From assembly GCF_937129435.1 (NCBI RefSeq), contig NZ_CAKZNF010000066.1:1-33586 (forward strand): a stretch of DNA of 33,586 nucleotides, written 5' to 3'. This DNA comes from an uncultured Parasphingopyxis sp. GTDB lineage: Bacteria; Pseudomonadota; Alphaproteobacteria; Sphingomonadales; Sphingomonadaceae. Under the pieces are notes generated by a model that was not told the origin of the DNA, did not search any database, and worked only from the letters and a program-made list of their open reading frames with translations. Numbering within the stretch: position 1 is the first letter of the stretch; each line of letters begins with the position of its first letter. Both the position numbers and the translations under genes were made by a program. Below, piece after piece: positions 14,781-23,820 of the stretch.

Positions 14781-15410
14781 ATGTGCAATCTATATCGGAC
14801 CCGCCAGTCGCTCGATGAAATCGCTCGTTTGTTCAGGGCCGAACTGTTGGAAGAGGTGAGGCAGGCGAATGTCGCCTCGGAAGTTTATCCGGGCACGCCG
14901 GGTCCGGTGCTGTTTGTCGAAAATGGCGTGCGAGAGCTCAAGGTGATGAGCTGGGGGTTTCCGCTGACGCGCAGAAGCAAGCGGACCGGCAAGCCGCTAA
15001 AGCCGAAGCCGGTAAATAATGCGCGCAATTTGGAAAGTCCGTTCTGGAAGTCGGCTGCCGCAAACCCAGGGTGGCGATGCCTGATTCCGGTGAGCGAGTT
15101 CGCCGAGGCCGAAGGGCCGAGCGGTAAGAAGACGCGCACATGGTTTTCCATCACTGAAGAACCCGTTTTCGCGTGGGCAGGCCTTTGGCGCCCGTCGGAA
15201 GAGTGGGGCAATGTCTATTCCGGTGTGATGACCGAGGCGAACGATCTGGTTTCTCCGGTGCACGATCGGATGCCGGTGATCCTTGCGCCCGAAGATCACG
15301 ACAAATGGCTCTTTGGAAGTTTCGAGGATGTGCTGGCGCTACAACGGCCTTGCGATCCGGATCGCATGCAGATCGAACGCACTGATCGACCCTGGAATGC
15401 GGGGCGTTGA
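14781..15410 (+). CDS. SRAP domain protein (HMCES/YedK type), abasic-site DNA-protein crosslinker
   Basis: 209 residues. SRAP proteins form a thiazolidine crosslink with abasic sites in single-stranded DNA and protect them at stalled forks. The start is set at 14781 rather than the in-frame ATG at 14766 because the chemistry needs Cys2: the product begins M-C-N-L-Y, and removal of Met exposes the Cys. The other family residues are in place: Asn80 in VNNARNLESPFW, Glu106 in PVSEF and His161 in VHDRMPVIL, close to Cys2, Asn75, Glu105 and His160 of E. coli YedK. The mutagenesis operon follows on the same strand, but its SOS box lies after this gene's stop, so SRAP is probably expressed separately, even though the family is often grouped with SOS genes. 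Confidence 0.93.
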   Translation: MCNLYRTRQSLDEIARLFRAELLEEVRQANVASEVYPGTPGPVLFVENGVRELKVMSWGFPLTRRSKRTGKPLKPKPVNNARNLESPFWKSAAANPGWRCLIPVSEFAEAEGPSGKKTRTWFSITEEPVFAWAGLWRPSEEWGNVYSGVMTEANDLVSPVHDRMPVILAPEDHDKWLFGSFEDVLALQRPCDPDRMQIERTDRPWNAGR

Positions 15411-15443
15411 AAATCCTGCCTTGATCGCGGCCGGGATCAGTGA

Positions 15444-15458
15444 GAACATAAGCGGAAC
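15444..15458 (+). promoter_or_regulatory. LexA (SOS) box controlling imuA-imuB-dnaE2
   Basis: GAAC-ATAAGCG-GAAC is an exact match to the alphaproteobacterial LexA operator GAAC-N7-GAAC. It begins 34 bp after the SRAP stop. A TTGATC at 15421-15426 with a 17-bp spacer places a -10 hexamer at 15444-15449, directly under the operator, so bound LexA would block RNA polymerase. The box is 28 bp before the proposed GTG start of imuA. Confidence 0.85.
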
Positions 15459-15486
15459 ATTTGCAATCCCGATTCGCAGTTTCGCC

Positions 15487-16266
15487 GTGACCGATGCCGA
15501 TACAAAGACCTCGTCCAGAGCCAATGAACCGCTTGCCGGTATTAATGCACTTCGCGCGGCTGATCTCCCTGTCGTTTTGGCTGCAAGCCCCGACCACTGG
15601 TCGCCGGAATTGCGTTTGCCTCGTTCGGTCTGGGAAATCTTTTCAAGCAACGATGAGGCATCCGGCGAAGCAATGGCGCTCGCCTTCGCACAACAACAAT
15701 GCAGGGATCGAGAGCGCACAGATCATTGGCTCTGGGTGCAAGATGCAGCCAGTATCAGGCGATGTGGCCGCCCCTATTTCCATGGCCTTCCAATGGCCTG
15801 CCGCTCCGGCATGCTCCATGTCGAGGCGCGTAACGCCGCCGATGCACTCTGGGCGATGGAAGAGGGTGTAAGATGCGGCGCGCTTTCCTTCGTCATCGGC
15901 GAACTCGCCAACGATCCCCGGTCGCTCGATTTCACCGCGACACGGCGCCTGGTGTTGGCGTCGGAGCGGCATGGCGTTCCCCTTTATCTGTTGCGCCGCG
16001 ACGGTCATGCCGACCTGTCCGCGGCACGGCTGCGCTGGCGCGCCGAAACGGCACCGTCCGCCCTACATCCCTGGAACGCTACCGCGCCGGGTGCACCGCG
16101 CGTTTCGGCCGAGCTGTTTCGCGGCCGGGGATTGAAACCCGGCCGGTTTCTGCTGGATCATGGGTTCGATCGGGGGAACCGTTCGCATGAGCCGGGCAAT
16201 CGTCTCGCTCTGGTTCCCGAACTTTGCGATCGACCGCTGGAGCCGCAGCGCCGCCTTAAGGGGTGA
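15487..16266 (+). CDS. imuA: ImuA, RecA-like accessory factor of the mutasome
   Basis: 259 residues. ImuA is a RecA/SulA-like protein without ATPase motifs that works with ImuB and DnaE2 in error-prone translesion synthesis; no Walker A motif is visible here, as expected. Recognisable parts include LPVVLAASPDHWSPELRLPRSVWEIF, TDHWLWVQDAAS, GALSFVIGELANDPRSLDFTATRRL and the RRLKLAAERHGVPLYLLR-type helix (here LVLASERHGVPLYLLR). The frame is open back into the SRAP gene, but the SOS box at 15444-15458 must lie upstream of the start, so the first usable codon is the GTG at 15487; its ribosome-binding site is weak. The 3' end overlaps imuB by 80 nt, so translation is coupled. Confidence 0.85.
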   Translation: MTDADTKTSSRANEPLAGINALRAADLPVVLAASPDHWSPELRLPRSVWEIFSSNDEASGEAMALAFAQQQCRDRERTDHWLWVQDAASIRRCGRPYFHGLPMACRSGMLHVEARNAADALWAMEEGVRCGALSFVIGELANDPRSLDFTATRRLVLASERHGVPLYLLRRDGHADLSAARLRWRAETAPSALHPWNATAPGAPRVSAELFRGRGLKPGRFLLDHGFDRGNRSHEPGNRLALVPELCDRPLEPQRRLKG

Positions 16267-17734
16267 TTCAGAGGCCGCGTTCCAACCGGTCGTGCTGGTG
16301 ACGGAAACCGCGCACGGGCCCGTGATCGATGCGGCCAACCCGCTCGCCAGCGAAGCCGGAGCCCGGGCCGGGATGCGGCTTGCCGATGCGCGGATGCTCG
16401 CGCCGCAGCTGCTTGCCATGCCTTCCGATCATGAGGGCAATCAGCGAACGCTCGAAAAGATGGCATTGGCGGCGCAGCGCTGGGGACCATGGAGCATGGT
16501 CGACGGTACGGAGGATATCCTGCTCGACACATCCGGTAGCGCCCATCTCTTCGACGGCGAAGCGGCGATGCTGGAAAAGATCGAGACATGGTTCGCCATG
16601 CAGGGGCATACCTGCCGGACCGCACTCGCTTCCAATACGGGCGCGGCATGGGCGCTGTCTCATCACGGCAAGGATCGCTGCGTGATTCTGGACGAGGAGG
16701 CCTTGCCATCTGTGCTGGCTCCACTGCCCGTGGCAGCCTTGCGCATCAATGCCGAAACAAAGCTTTTGCTGACCAGGCTCGGCCTCAAGTCGATCCGCGA
16801 CCTGATGGCCGTGCCGCGCGAAAGCCTTGTCCGCCGCTTTCGCAACCGGCGCTCGGCAGAGGCCAATCCGCTTGTTCGCCTCGATCAGATGCTCGGCAAG
16901 ACACATGAGCCTCTCATGCCGCTGATCGATGAGCCGCCGCTGGCGTCCGAACGCCGCCTTGTAGAACCAATCCTGCATGTCGGGTTGCTGGCCCGGATCG
17001 TGACCGATTTGTCCTGTGATCTGGCCCGCAGCCTCGAAGCCGAAGCAAAAGGCGCGCGACGGTTGTTACTACAGCTTTGGCGCGTTGATGGTGACATGAT
17101 CCGGCTGAATGTGGAGTTGGCGTCCCCGTCGCGCGATGCCGACCATTTGTCGAGACTGTTCGAGGAACGCCTGGACGGAATCGATGCGGGATTCGGGATC
17201 GATCAAGCTCGCCTCACCGTGATCTGGGCCGAGCCGCTGGGCAGTGCACAGGATCGGCTCGATGCGTCGGTAACGCATGGCACGACGCTTCCCGTTCTGA
17301 TCGATCGGCTGGTCACGCGACTGGGCAAAGGGCGGGTATCTCGACTGGTTCCGCGCGAAAGCCATCTTCCCGAGCGCGCTCAGCGGCGCGTCTCTCCGGA
17401 TGGACGACCAGCGACCGGGCAATATGACTTCGGTTTTCATGAAAGGCCGCTCAAGCTGCTCGATAGGGCAGAACCGATCACCGTCATCTATGCGACACCA
17501 GAAGGGTTGCCACGCCGCTTTCGCTGGCGCGGTGCATTGCATGACATCGCCAAGGCCGAAGGGCCGGAACGCATCGCCCCTGAATGGTGGCGGCAGCGCT
17601 CGGCGACCCGGCTGCGCGATTATTATCGCATCGAAGATGAAAAGGGCCGCCGCTACTGGATTTACCGCTACGGCCTGATCGGTGACGGGCGTGGCGGTCC
17701 GCCCGACTGGTATCTGCATGGGTTTTTCGCCTGA
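16187..17734 (+). CDS. imuB: ImuB, catalytically inactive Y-family polymerase homologue
   Basis: 515 residues. ImuB is a Y-family (DinB/UmuC-like) polymerase relative that serves as the hub of the mutasome, binding the beta clamp, ImuA and DnaE2. The N-terminal palm-like part begins MSRAIVSLWFPNFAIDRW. The region that would hold the catalytic acidic pair reads DGTEDILLDTSG (106-117), typical of ImuB and not of active polymerases. A helix-hairpin-like segment (LLLTRLGLKSIRDLMAVPRESL) lies around 205-225. The C-terminal tail (RYWIYRYGLIGDG...WYLHGFFA) is the conserved ImuB end that contacts partners. The ATG at 16187 follows GGGGGA and lies inside imuA. The stop overlaps the dnaE2 start (TGATG). 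Confidence 0.92.
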   Translation: MSRAIVSLWFPNFAIDRWSRSAALRGDSEAAFQPVVLVTETAHGPVIDAANPLASEAGARAGMRLADARMLAPQLLAMPSDHEGNQRTLEKMALAAQRWGPWSMVDGTEDILLDTSGSAHLFDGEAAMLEKIETWFAMQGHTCRTALASNTGAAWALSHHGKDRCVILDEEALPSVLAPLPVAALRINAETKLLLTRLGLKSIRDLMAVPRESLVRRFRNRRSAEANPLVRLDQMLGKTHEPLMPLIDEPPLASERRLVEPILHVGLLARIVTDLSCDLARSLEAEAKGARRLLLQLWRVDGDMIRLNVELASPSRDADHLSRLFEERLDGIDAGFGIDQARLTVIWAEPLGSAQDRLDASVTHGTTLPVLIDRLVTRLGKGRVSRLVPRESHLPERAQRRVSPDGRPATGQYDFGFHERPLKLLDRAEPITVIYATPEGLPRRFRWRGALHDIAKAEGPERIAPEWWRQRSATRLRDYYRIEDEKGRRYWIYRYGLIGDGRGGPPDWYLHGFFA

Positions 17735-20700
17735 TGCCTGACCACCCGCTGACACCGGACCGCCGCACGCTCGCGCGTCTCTCCGATGAGGGTTTCACCG
17801 GCAATCCTCGCGCTGATTATGTGGAACTGGGCGTCACGAGTTGCTTCTCCTTCCTGCGCGGCGCGTCCGATGCGGTCGATCTGGTGCTGACGGCGTTCGG
17901 ACTCGGTTATGACGCGATCGGTGTTGCGGATCGCAACACGCTGGCCGGTGTCGTGCGCATTCATGCTGAAGCCAAGACCGCGAAAATACGGCCGGTTATT
18001 GGTTGCCGGCTGGTCACTGTCGAAGGCTGGCATTTCCTCGCCTATCCAAAAGACAGGGCCGCCTATGGCCGCCTTTCGGCGCTGCTTTCGGCAGGTAAGA
18101 TGGCGACGCTTGACGGCGAGTGGCAGGACAAGGGCGAAACGCATATCGACCTTGCCATGCTCGCCGGGCATGCCGAGGGCATCCAGCTGATCCTGCTGCC
18201 GCCGGAAAAGCTCGACCAGGTGTTCGAGACGGCGCTGACCGATTTGGCCGGGCGCCTGCCAACCCTGCGCCACCTTGCTGCCGCCTATCTCTATCGCGGC
18301 AGTGACATCGCGCGAATCAACCGGCTCGATACGCTCGCCGAAGCAAGCGGCCTTTCCCTGCTCGCCACCAACGATGTGCACTACCACGCGCCGGAGCGGC
18401 GCCCCTTGCAGGACGTGATGAACTGCATCCGCGAAAAGACGACGATCGCCAGGGCAGGTCTCCTGCTCCATGCGAATGCCGAGCGGCATTTCAAATCGCC
18501 GGACGAGATGAACCGATTATTTGCGAAATGGCCGCACGCCATCGCGGCCACCCGCGAAGTCGCAGATGCCTGTGCCTTCAGCCTCGACGAGCTGGCCTAC
18601 GAATATCCCGACGAACCCATCCCGAAGGATCGCACGCCGGACGAACAGCTTACCGCACTGGCATGGGAAGGTGCGAACGGGCGCTATCCCGATGGTGTAC
18701 CCGACAAGGTGAAACGCCTGATTGATCGCGAACTGACGCTGATCGGCAAGCTCGACATTGCCCGCTATTTCCTCACCATCAAGGACATCATCGATTTCGC
18801 TCGTGGCTGCGATCCGCCGATCCTGTGTCAGGGGCGTGGGAGCGCCGCCAACTCGGCCGTTTGCTATTGTCTCGGCATCACCGCCGTCGATCCCGACGAG
18901 CATGAGCTGCTGTTCGACCGCTTCATCTCCGAAGAGCGCAAGGAGCCGCCCGACATCGATGTCGATTTCGAGCATGAAAGGCGCGAGGAAGTCATCCAGT
19001 ATATCTACCGGCGCTACGGCCGACAGCGTGCGGGGCTGTGCGCCACTGTCATCCACTACCGTCCGCGCATGGCGATCCGCGAGGTCGGCAAGGTCATGGG
19101 GCTGTCCGAGGACACGACCGCCGCACTGGCTCGCACCGTGTGGGGCAGCTACGGCAAGGAAATCGGCGAAAAGCACGCTGCCGAGGCCGGGCTCGACATG
19201 GCCGATCCGCAACTGCGCCGCGTCATGAAGCTGACCGAACAGATGATCGGCATGCCGCGCCACCTCTCACAGCATGTCGGCGGCTTCATCCTGACCCAGG
19301 GGCCGCTGACCGAAACCGTACCGATCGGCAACGGCGCGATGCCTGAACGCAGCTTCATCGAATGGGACAAGGACGACATTGACGAGCTCGGCATCCTCAA
19401 GATCGATGTGCTGGCGCTGGGGATGCTGACCTGCCTGCAAAAGGGCTTTGACCTGCTACGCGCACATCACGGCCGCGACCTGACACTGGCGACCTGCCCT
19501 CGCGAAGACCCGCGCGTCTATGACATGCTGGTCAAGGGTGACAGCCTTGGCGTATTCCAGGTCGAAAGCCGCGCGCAGATGAACATGCTGCCCCGGCTGA
19601 AGCCGCGCCGTTTCTACGATCTCGTCATCGAGGTGGCGATCGTCCGGCCAGGCCCGATTCAGGGCGACATGGTCCATCCCTATCTGAAGCGCCGAAGGGG
19701 CGAAGAGCCGGTCGCCATCCCGAAGCCGGCGCCCGAACATGGTCCGCCCGACGAACTCTCCTCGATCCTCGAACGCACGCTGGGGGTCCCGATCTTCCAG
19801 GAGCAAGCGATGAAAATCGCGCTCGATGCGGCGAAATTCTCCAGCATCGAGGCCAACCAGCTGCGCAAGGCAATGGCGACCTTCCGTTCGCGCGGCATGG
19901 TCGACGAATTGCAGGACAAGATGGTCGGTCGGATGATCGAGCGCGGCTACGATCCCGACTTTGCCGAACGCTGTTTCAACCAGATACGCGGTTTCGGCGA
20001 ATATGGCTTTCCCGAAAGCCATGCCGCGAGCTTCGCTCATCTCGTCTATATTTCGAGCTGGATGAAATGCCATTACCCGGCCGTCTTCGCCTGCGCTCTG
20101 CTGAATTCGCAGCCCATGGGCTTTTACGCACCCGCGCAGATCGTTCGCGATGCGGGCGAACACGGCGTCGAGATACGCGCCGTCGATGTGAATCACAGCA
20201 ACTGGGACAACCGGCTGGAGGACTTCGTCGAAGGCAACGATCAGCCGCCCATGCGCTTGGGCTTTCGTCAAGTCGATAGCATGCGCGAAGTCGCCGCCGC
20301 CTATCTCATCACGGAGCGTGATGCGAACGGTGCTTATCAAAGTGTGGCCGAATTGCAGGAGCGGGCAAAACTTGCGCCGAGCGTGATTGAACGGCTCGCT
20401 GCTGCCGATGCCTTCCGTTCAATCGGCCTCGATCGACGACAGGCTCTTTGGGATGCGCGCGCGCTACAGCCAGCCATCGACCTGCCGCTCTTCCTGGCCG
20501 CCGAGACCCGCGACGAAGGTGAGGAGAGATTGCGCCACCAACTGCCCGATATGCCGCTGTCAGAGCATGTGGTCGCGGATTACCAGACGACCCGCCTGAG
20601 CCTCAAAGCGCATCCATTGCAGTTTTTTCGCGATGAATTGAGCGCATGCGGCTTTACCGCAAGTCGCAACCTGCGCGGCAAGAATTTCCATGCAGCGGTG

Positions 20701-21069
20701 AAAGTCGCCGGCGTCGTACTGATCCGGCAGCGGCCGGGCAGCGCAAAGGGTGTTTGCTTCATCACACTCGAAGATGAGACCGGCGTCGTGAACCTGGTCA
20801 TATGGCCCGACATCATGGAGCGATACCGGAAGGTCATCATGGGCGCACGGCTGATGGAAGCGACCGGCCGGCTGGAGATGGACGACGAGGTTCTGCATGT
20901 CATCGTCGACAGCATGGAAGACGCGACCTGGCGGCTCTCGGCGCTGAGCGACGACATGCTCACCCCGCAAATCTCCCGTGCCGACGAAGTGAGCCGCCCG
21001 TTGCGATCTCCGCAACCAAGCCATCCGCGCAACGTTCGCATTCTGCCAAAAAGCAGAGATTTCCATTGA
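17734..21069 (+). CDS. dnaE2: DnaE2, error-prone DNA polymerase III alpha subunit
   Basis: 1111 residues, normal for DnaE2. It is the catalytic subunit of damage-induced translesion synthesis and mutagenesis. Domain order: PHP domain from about 28 (YVELGVTSCFSFLRGAS), palm with catalytic aspartates in PDIDVDF (406-412; Asp407, 409, 411), thumb and fingers (ATFRSRGMVDELQDKM, GFGEYGFPESHAASFAHLVY), and an OB fold around 985-1060 (VKVAGVVLIRQRPGSAKG, FITLEDETGVVNLVIWP). DnaE2 rather than DnaE1 is indicated by the shorter length, the imuAB neighbours and the C-terminus (NVRILPKSRDFH). It starts at the TGATG overlap with imuB and is expressed from the SOS-controlled operon. Confidence 0.95.
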   Translation: MPDHPLTPDRRTLARLSDEGFTGNPRADYVELGVTSCFSFLRGASDAVDLVLTAFGLGYDAIGVADRNTLAGVVRIHAEAKTAKIRPVIGCRLVTVEGWHFLAYPKDRAAYGRLSALLSAGKMATLDGEWQDKGETHIDLAMLAGHAEGIQLILLPPEKLDQVFETALTDLAGRLPTLRHLAAAYLYRGSDIARINRLDTLAEASGLSLLATNDVHYHAPERRPLQDVMNCIREKTTIARAGLLLHANAERHFKSPDEMNRLFAKWPHAIAATREVADACAFSLDELAYEYPDEPIPKDRTPDEQLTALAWEGANGRYPDGVPDKVKRLIDRELTLIGKLDIARYFLTIKDIIDFARGCDPPILCQGRGSAANSAVCYCLGITAVDPDEHELLFDRFISEERKEPPDIDVDFEHERREEVIQYIYRRYGRQRAGLCATVIHYRPRMAIREVGKVMGLSEDTTAALARTVWGSYGKEIGEKHAAEAGLDMADPQLRRVMKLTEQMIGMPRHLSQHVGGFILTQGPLTETVPIGNGAMPERSFIEWDKDDIDELGILKIDVLALGMLTCLQKGFDLLRAHHGRDLTLATCPREDPRVYDMLVKGDSLGVFQVESRAQMNMLPRLKPRRFYDLVIEVAIVRPGPIQGDMVHPYLKRRRGEEPVAIPKPAPEHGPPDELSSILERTLGVPIFQEQAMKIALDAAKFSSIEANQLRKAMATFRSRGMVDELQDKMVGRMIERGYDPDFAERCFNQIRGFGEYGFPESHAASFAHLVYISSWMKCHYPAVFACALLNSQPMGFYAPAQIVRDAGEHGVEIRAVDVNHSNWDNRLEDFVEGNDQPPMRLGFRQVDSMREVAAAYLITERDANGAYQSVAELQERAKLAPSVIERLAAADAFRSIGLDRRQALWDARALQPAIDLPLFLAAETRDEGEERLRHQLPDMPLSEHVVADYQTTRLSLKAHPLQFFRDELSACGFTASRNLRGKNFHAAVKVAGVVLIRQRPGSAKGVCFITLEDETGVVNLVIWPDIMERYRKVIMGARLMEATGRLEMDDEVLHVIVDSMEDATWRLSALSDDMLTPQISRADEVSRPLRSPQPSHPRNVRILPKSRDFH

Positions 21070-21088
21070 AAATCTGGCACACCTTCTT

Positions 21089-21210
21089 TGTCCGCAATTG
21101 GACAGTTTGCTGACCGGCCGGTTTAGTTTCGCCACGCAATATTGCAGCCTGACCGCTTCCCGGTCGGCCGCTGCAGCCCCTCAGGTTCCGCTCATGGGTG
21201 GAGAGCAGAC
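21089..21210 (+). repeat. Dispersed intergenic repeat, copy 3
   Basis: Begins TGTCCGCAATTGGACAGTTTGC 19 bp after the dnaE2 stop and ends CATGGGTGGAGAGCAGAC. It shares GACCGGCCGGTTTAGTTTCG, ATTGCAGCCTGACCGCTTCC and GGTTCCGCTCATGGGTGG with copies 2 and 4. It separates the convergent ends of dnaE2 and ligD. Confidence 0.9.
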
Positions 21211-21309
21211 AACTGCAGATTGCGACCTGAATTGTATGTCTACCGAAATTTGGGATGCAATTTTGGGCGAAGCGCCGATCAGCGGAAGGCTCCCTCGTAG
21301 ACAAAGACT

Positions 21310-23817
21310 TCAGACATTGGGCAATCGCTGCGGTCCAATTCCCCAACGCCTCAAATCTGGTGTTTGGGCGCGGTCGAGTAGCGTGTTCGCGTCGGCGATT
21401 GAGAAGCCTCGTGCATTCTCAAGGCTTTCCAGCTCTTCCCATGTCACCGGCGCGGCGACAGGCGCGCCTTCGCGGGCGCGGGCGGAATAGGGCATGACCG
21501 AGGTCGAGCCGCGCTGGTTGCGCAGCCAGTCGATGAAGATCTTGCCCTTGCGCTTGGCCTTGGACATCGTCGCGGTAAAGCGGTCGGGCTCCTGCGCCGC
21601 GAGTGCGCGCGCGAAGCGGCTGGCGAAATCCTTGACCGTGTCCCAATCCGCTTCCGGCTCGAGCGGCACGACGACATGGACGCCCTTGCCGCCCGAGAGC
21701 ATCGCGAAGCTGACGAGACCGATCTCGGACAGCGTATCGCGGATATCGGCCGCCGCCTTCTTCACATCGCCGAAGTCGAGCCCTTCGTCGGGATCGAGGT
21801 CGAAGACGAGCCGGTCGGGCTGTTCCAGCGCCTGCCGCCGCGATCCCCAGCCGTGGAATTCGATCGAGCCCATCTGCACGCAGGCGATAATGCCGGCGAT
21901 GCTGTCGACATAGAGATAGTCCTCGGTGCCGCCGTCCTTCTCCTTGATCGGGACCTGGTGGACATGTTCGCCGAAGCTGCCGGAGTCGTGCTTCTGGAAG
22001 AAGCATTTCTTGGCGCGCCCCTGCGGACAGCGGACGAGGCTGACGGGCCGGTCGGCGAGCGATTGCAGCATCAGCGGGCCGACTGCTTCGTAATAGCCCG
22101 CGAGATCGCCCTTGGTCGCCTTGGCGTCGGGGAAGATCACGCGGTCGGGATGGGTGATTGTCACGCCCGATGCGGCGGCGGCTTTGGGCACGGACTTGCT
22201 TTCCTCCGGCGTCACTTCTCCGGCCTCCTTGTCGCTGCGCAGGCCGATGAAGCTCGCATGGCGCAGGCGATCATCGGCGGTCAATTCGGCGAAGGCGATC
22301 TCGGCGACGAGCTTGGGCGTCACCCAATGCGCCTTGCGCGATTCCGCCTTGGGCACGTCAAGCGGCGGCGTCTTGCGCTCGATCCGCTTCAGCTTGGCCG
22401 AGACGTCGTCCATCGTGTCGGCGTCAAAACCGGTGCCCGCCTTGCCGCGATAGACGAGTTCGCCGTCGATATGCTGGGCGAGGAGCAGCGACGCGAATGG
22501 ACGCCCCTTGGCGCTCGATTCGCTCCAGCCGACGATCACGAATTCCTGCCGCCGCGTGCATTTGATCTTGAGCCAGTCCTTGCTGCGCTTGCCGCGATAG
22601 CGAGCGTCGGCGCGCTTGGCGATGATCCCTTCCTGGCCGGCATCGCACATCGCCGCGTACAGCTTCTCGCCGGCACCGATCAGGTGATCGGAGAAGCGGA
22701 CGGCGCCTTCGTCGCTGTTATCGCCGATCAGCCCGGCGAGGCGCTCCTTGCGCTCGATCAGCGGGAGCTGTGCCACGTCTTCGCCGTCAATCTCGAGCAG
22801 GTCGAAGGCGAACAGCGTTAGCTCGCCATCGCCTGATTTCAGTCGCTTCTGCAGGGCGGAGAAACCGGGATTGCCATGGGCATCGAGCGCGACGATCTCG
22901 CCATCGATCAAGGCGCCCGGCAATTCGAGCGCCGCCACGGCCTTTGCAACGCCACCGAATTTGTCAGTCCAGTCGAGGCCGGATCGCGTATAGATTTTGA
23001 TCTTGTCGCCCGCTGCGGCGATCAGCGCGCGATAGCCGTCATATTTGATTTCGTGCAGCCAGTCGTTCCCGCCGGGCACGTCGTCGACAAGCGTCGCGAG
23101 CTGCGGTGTGCGGAATTTGGGCAGTATTGCCCTGCCCGGCGATTTGCGTCTGGGCCACCCCGCTTTCTTCGCCGCGCTGTCCGCCTGCTTCATCGCCTTT
23201 TCGAAGGCAGCGCCCTTCTTGCCTTCGAGCGAGGTTTCGCCGGCCTCGTCATCGGCGATCTCGGCCATCGACCGGCCCGTCTTGATGCTGGTCAGTTCGC
23301 GCGCGACGAGATCGTCGCTGGCGCCCGCATATTGGTCCTCGAGCTTGCGCAGCAGCCAGTTTTCGCGCTTCTCGCCAGGCTTTTTGCGCATCCGCACGAG
23401 CAGCCATTCACCCTTCATCCGTTCACCGTCGAGAATGAAGTGAAGATGGCCGTCCTCGATATCCTTTGCGCTCTTGCCCTCGACCGGTGCCCATCGCCCC
23501 GTATCCCAGAGCATCACCGTCCCGCCGCCATATTCGCCCTTGGGGATCGTACCCTCGAAATCGCCATAGCTCATCGGATGGTCTTCGGTCCGCACGGCAA
23601 GTCGCTTGTCGTCGGGGTCGAGGCTCGGCCCCTTGGTGACCGCCCAGCTTTTGAGCACCCCATCGGCCTCGAGCCGGAAATCGTAGTGCAGCCGTGTCGC
23701 GTCATGTTTCTGCACGATGAAGCGATTGCCCTCGCCCTTGGCGATCTTCCCCGCGGGTTCGGCTGTCTTCGCGAAGTCGCGCTTCCGGTTGTATTCGGCG
23801 AGCGGATCGGCGGCCAT
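21310..23817 (-). CDS. ligD: LigD, multifunctional ATP-dependent DNA ligase of end joining
   Basis: 835 residues in the order phosphoesterase, ligase, polymerase, as in Pseudomonas LigD. The 3'-phosphoesterase part (about 30-190) has HYDFRLE and the DFEGTIPKGEYGGG region. The ligase part (about 235-530) has the adenylated Lys258 in EIKYDGYR, DGEIV, EGIIAKR and DWLKIKC. The primase-polymerase part (about 545-835) has FDLDPDEGL (672-680) and GGKGVHV (709-715). It seals and fills double-strand breaks held by Ku. The start at 23817 comes 3 nt after the ku stop, so the two form an operon with ku first. No SOS box lies before the operon. Confidence 0.95.
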   Translation of the reverse strand: MAADPLAEYNRKRDFAKTAEPAGKIAKGEGNRFIVQKHDATRLHYDFRLEADGVLKSWAVTKGPSLDPDDKRLAVRTEDHPMSYGDFEGTIPKGEYGGGTVMLWDTGRWAPVEGKSAKDIEDGHLHFILDGERMKGEWLLVRMRKKPGEKRENWLLRKLEDQYAGASDDLVARELTSIKTGRSMAEIADDEAGETSLEGKKGAAFEKAMKQADSAAKKAGWPRRKSPGRAILPKFRTPQLATLVDDVPGGNDWLHEIKYDGYRALIAAAGDKIKIYTRSGLDWTDKFGGVAKAVAALELPGALIDGEIVALDAHGNPGFSALQKRLKSGDGELTLFAFDLLEIDGEDVAQLPLIERKERLAGLIGDNSDEGAVRFSDHLIGAGEKLYAAMCDAGQEGIIAKRADARYRGKRSKDWLKIKCTRRQEFVIVGWSESSAKGRPFASLLLAQHIDGELVYRGKAGTGFDADTMDDVSAKLKRIERKTPPLDVPKAESRKAHWVTPKLVAEIAFAELTADDRLRHASFIGLRSDKEAGEVTPEESKSVPKAAAASGVTITHPDRVIFPDAKATKGDLAGYYEAVGPLMLQSLADRPVSLVRCPQGRAKKCFFQKHDSGSFGEHVHQVPIKEKDGGTEDYLYVDSIAGIIACVQMGSIEFHGWGSRRQALEQPDRLVFDLDPDEGLDFGDVKKAAADIRDTLSEIGLVSFAMLSGGKGVHVVVPLEPEADWDTVKDFASRFARALAAQEPDRFTATMSKAKRKGKIFIDWLRNQRGSTSVMPYSARAREGAPVAAPVTWEELESLENARGFSIADANTLLDRAQTPDLRRWGIGPQRLPNV

Positions 23818-23820
23818 CGA

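Noticed and set aside
15283..15486. Upstream extension of imuA into the SRAP gene
   Set aside because: The LexA operator and its probable promoter lie within this extension, so translation should begin after 15458.
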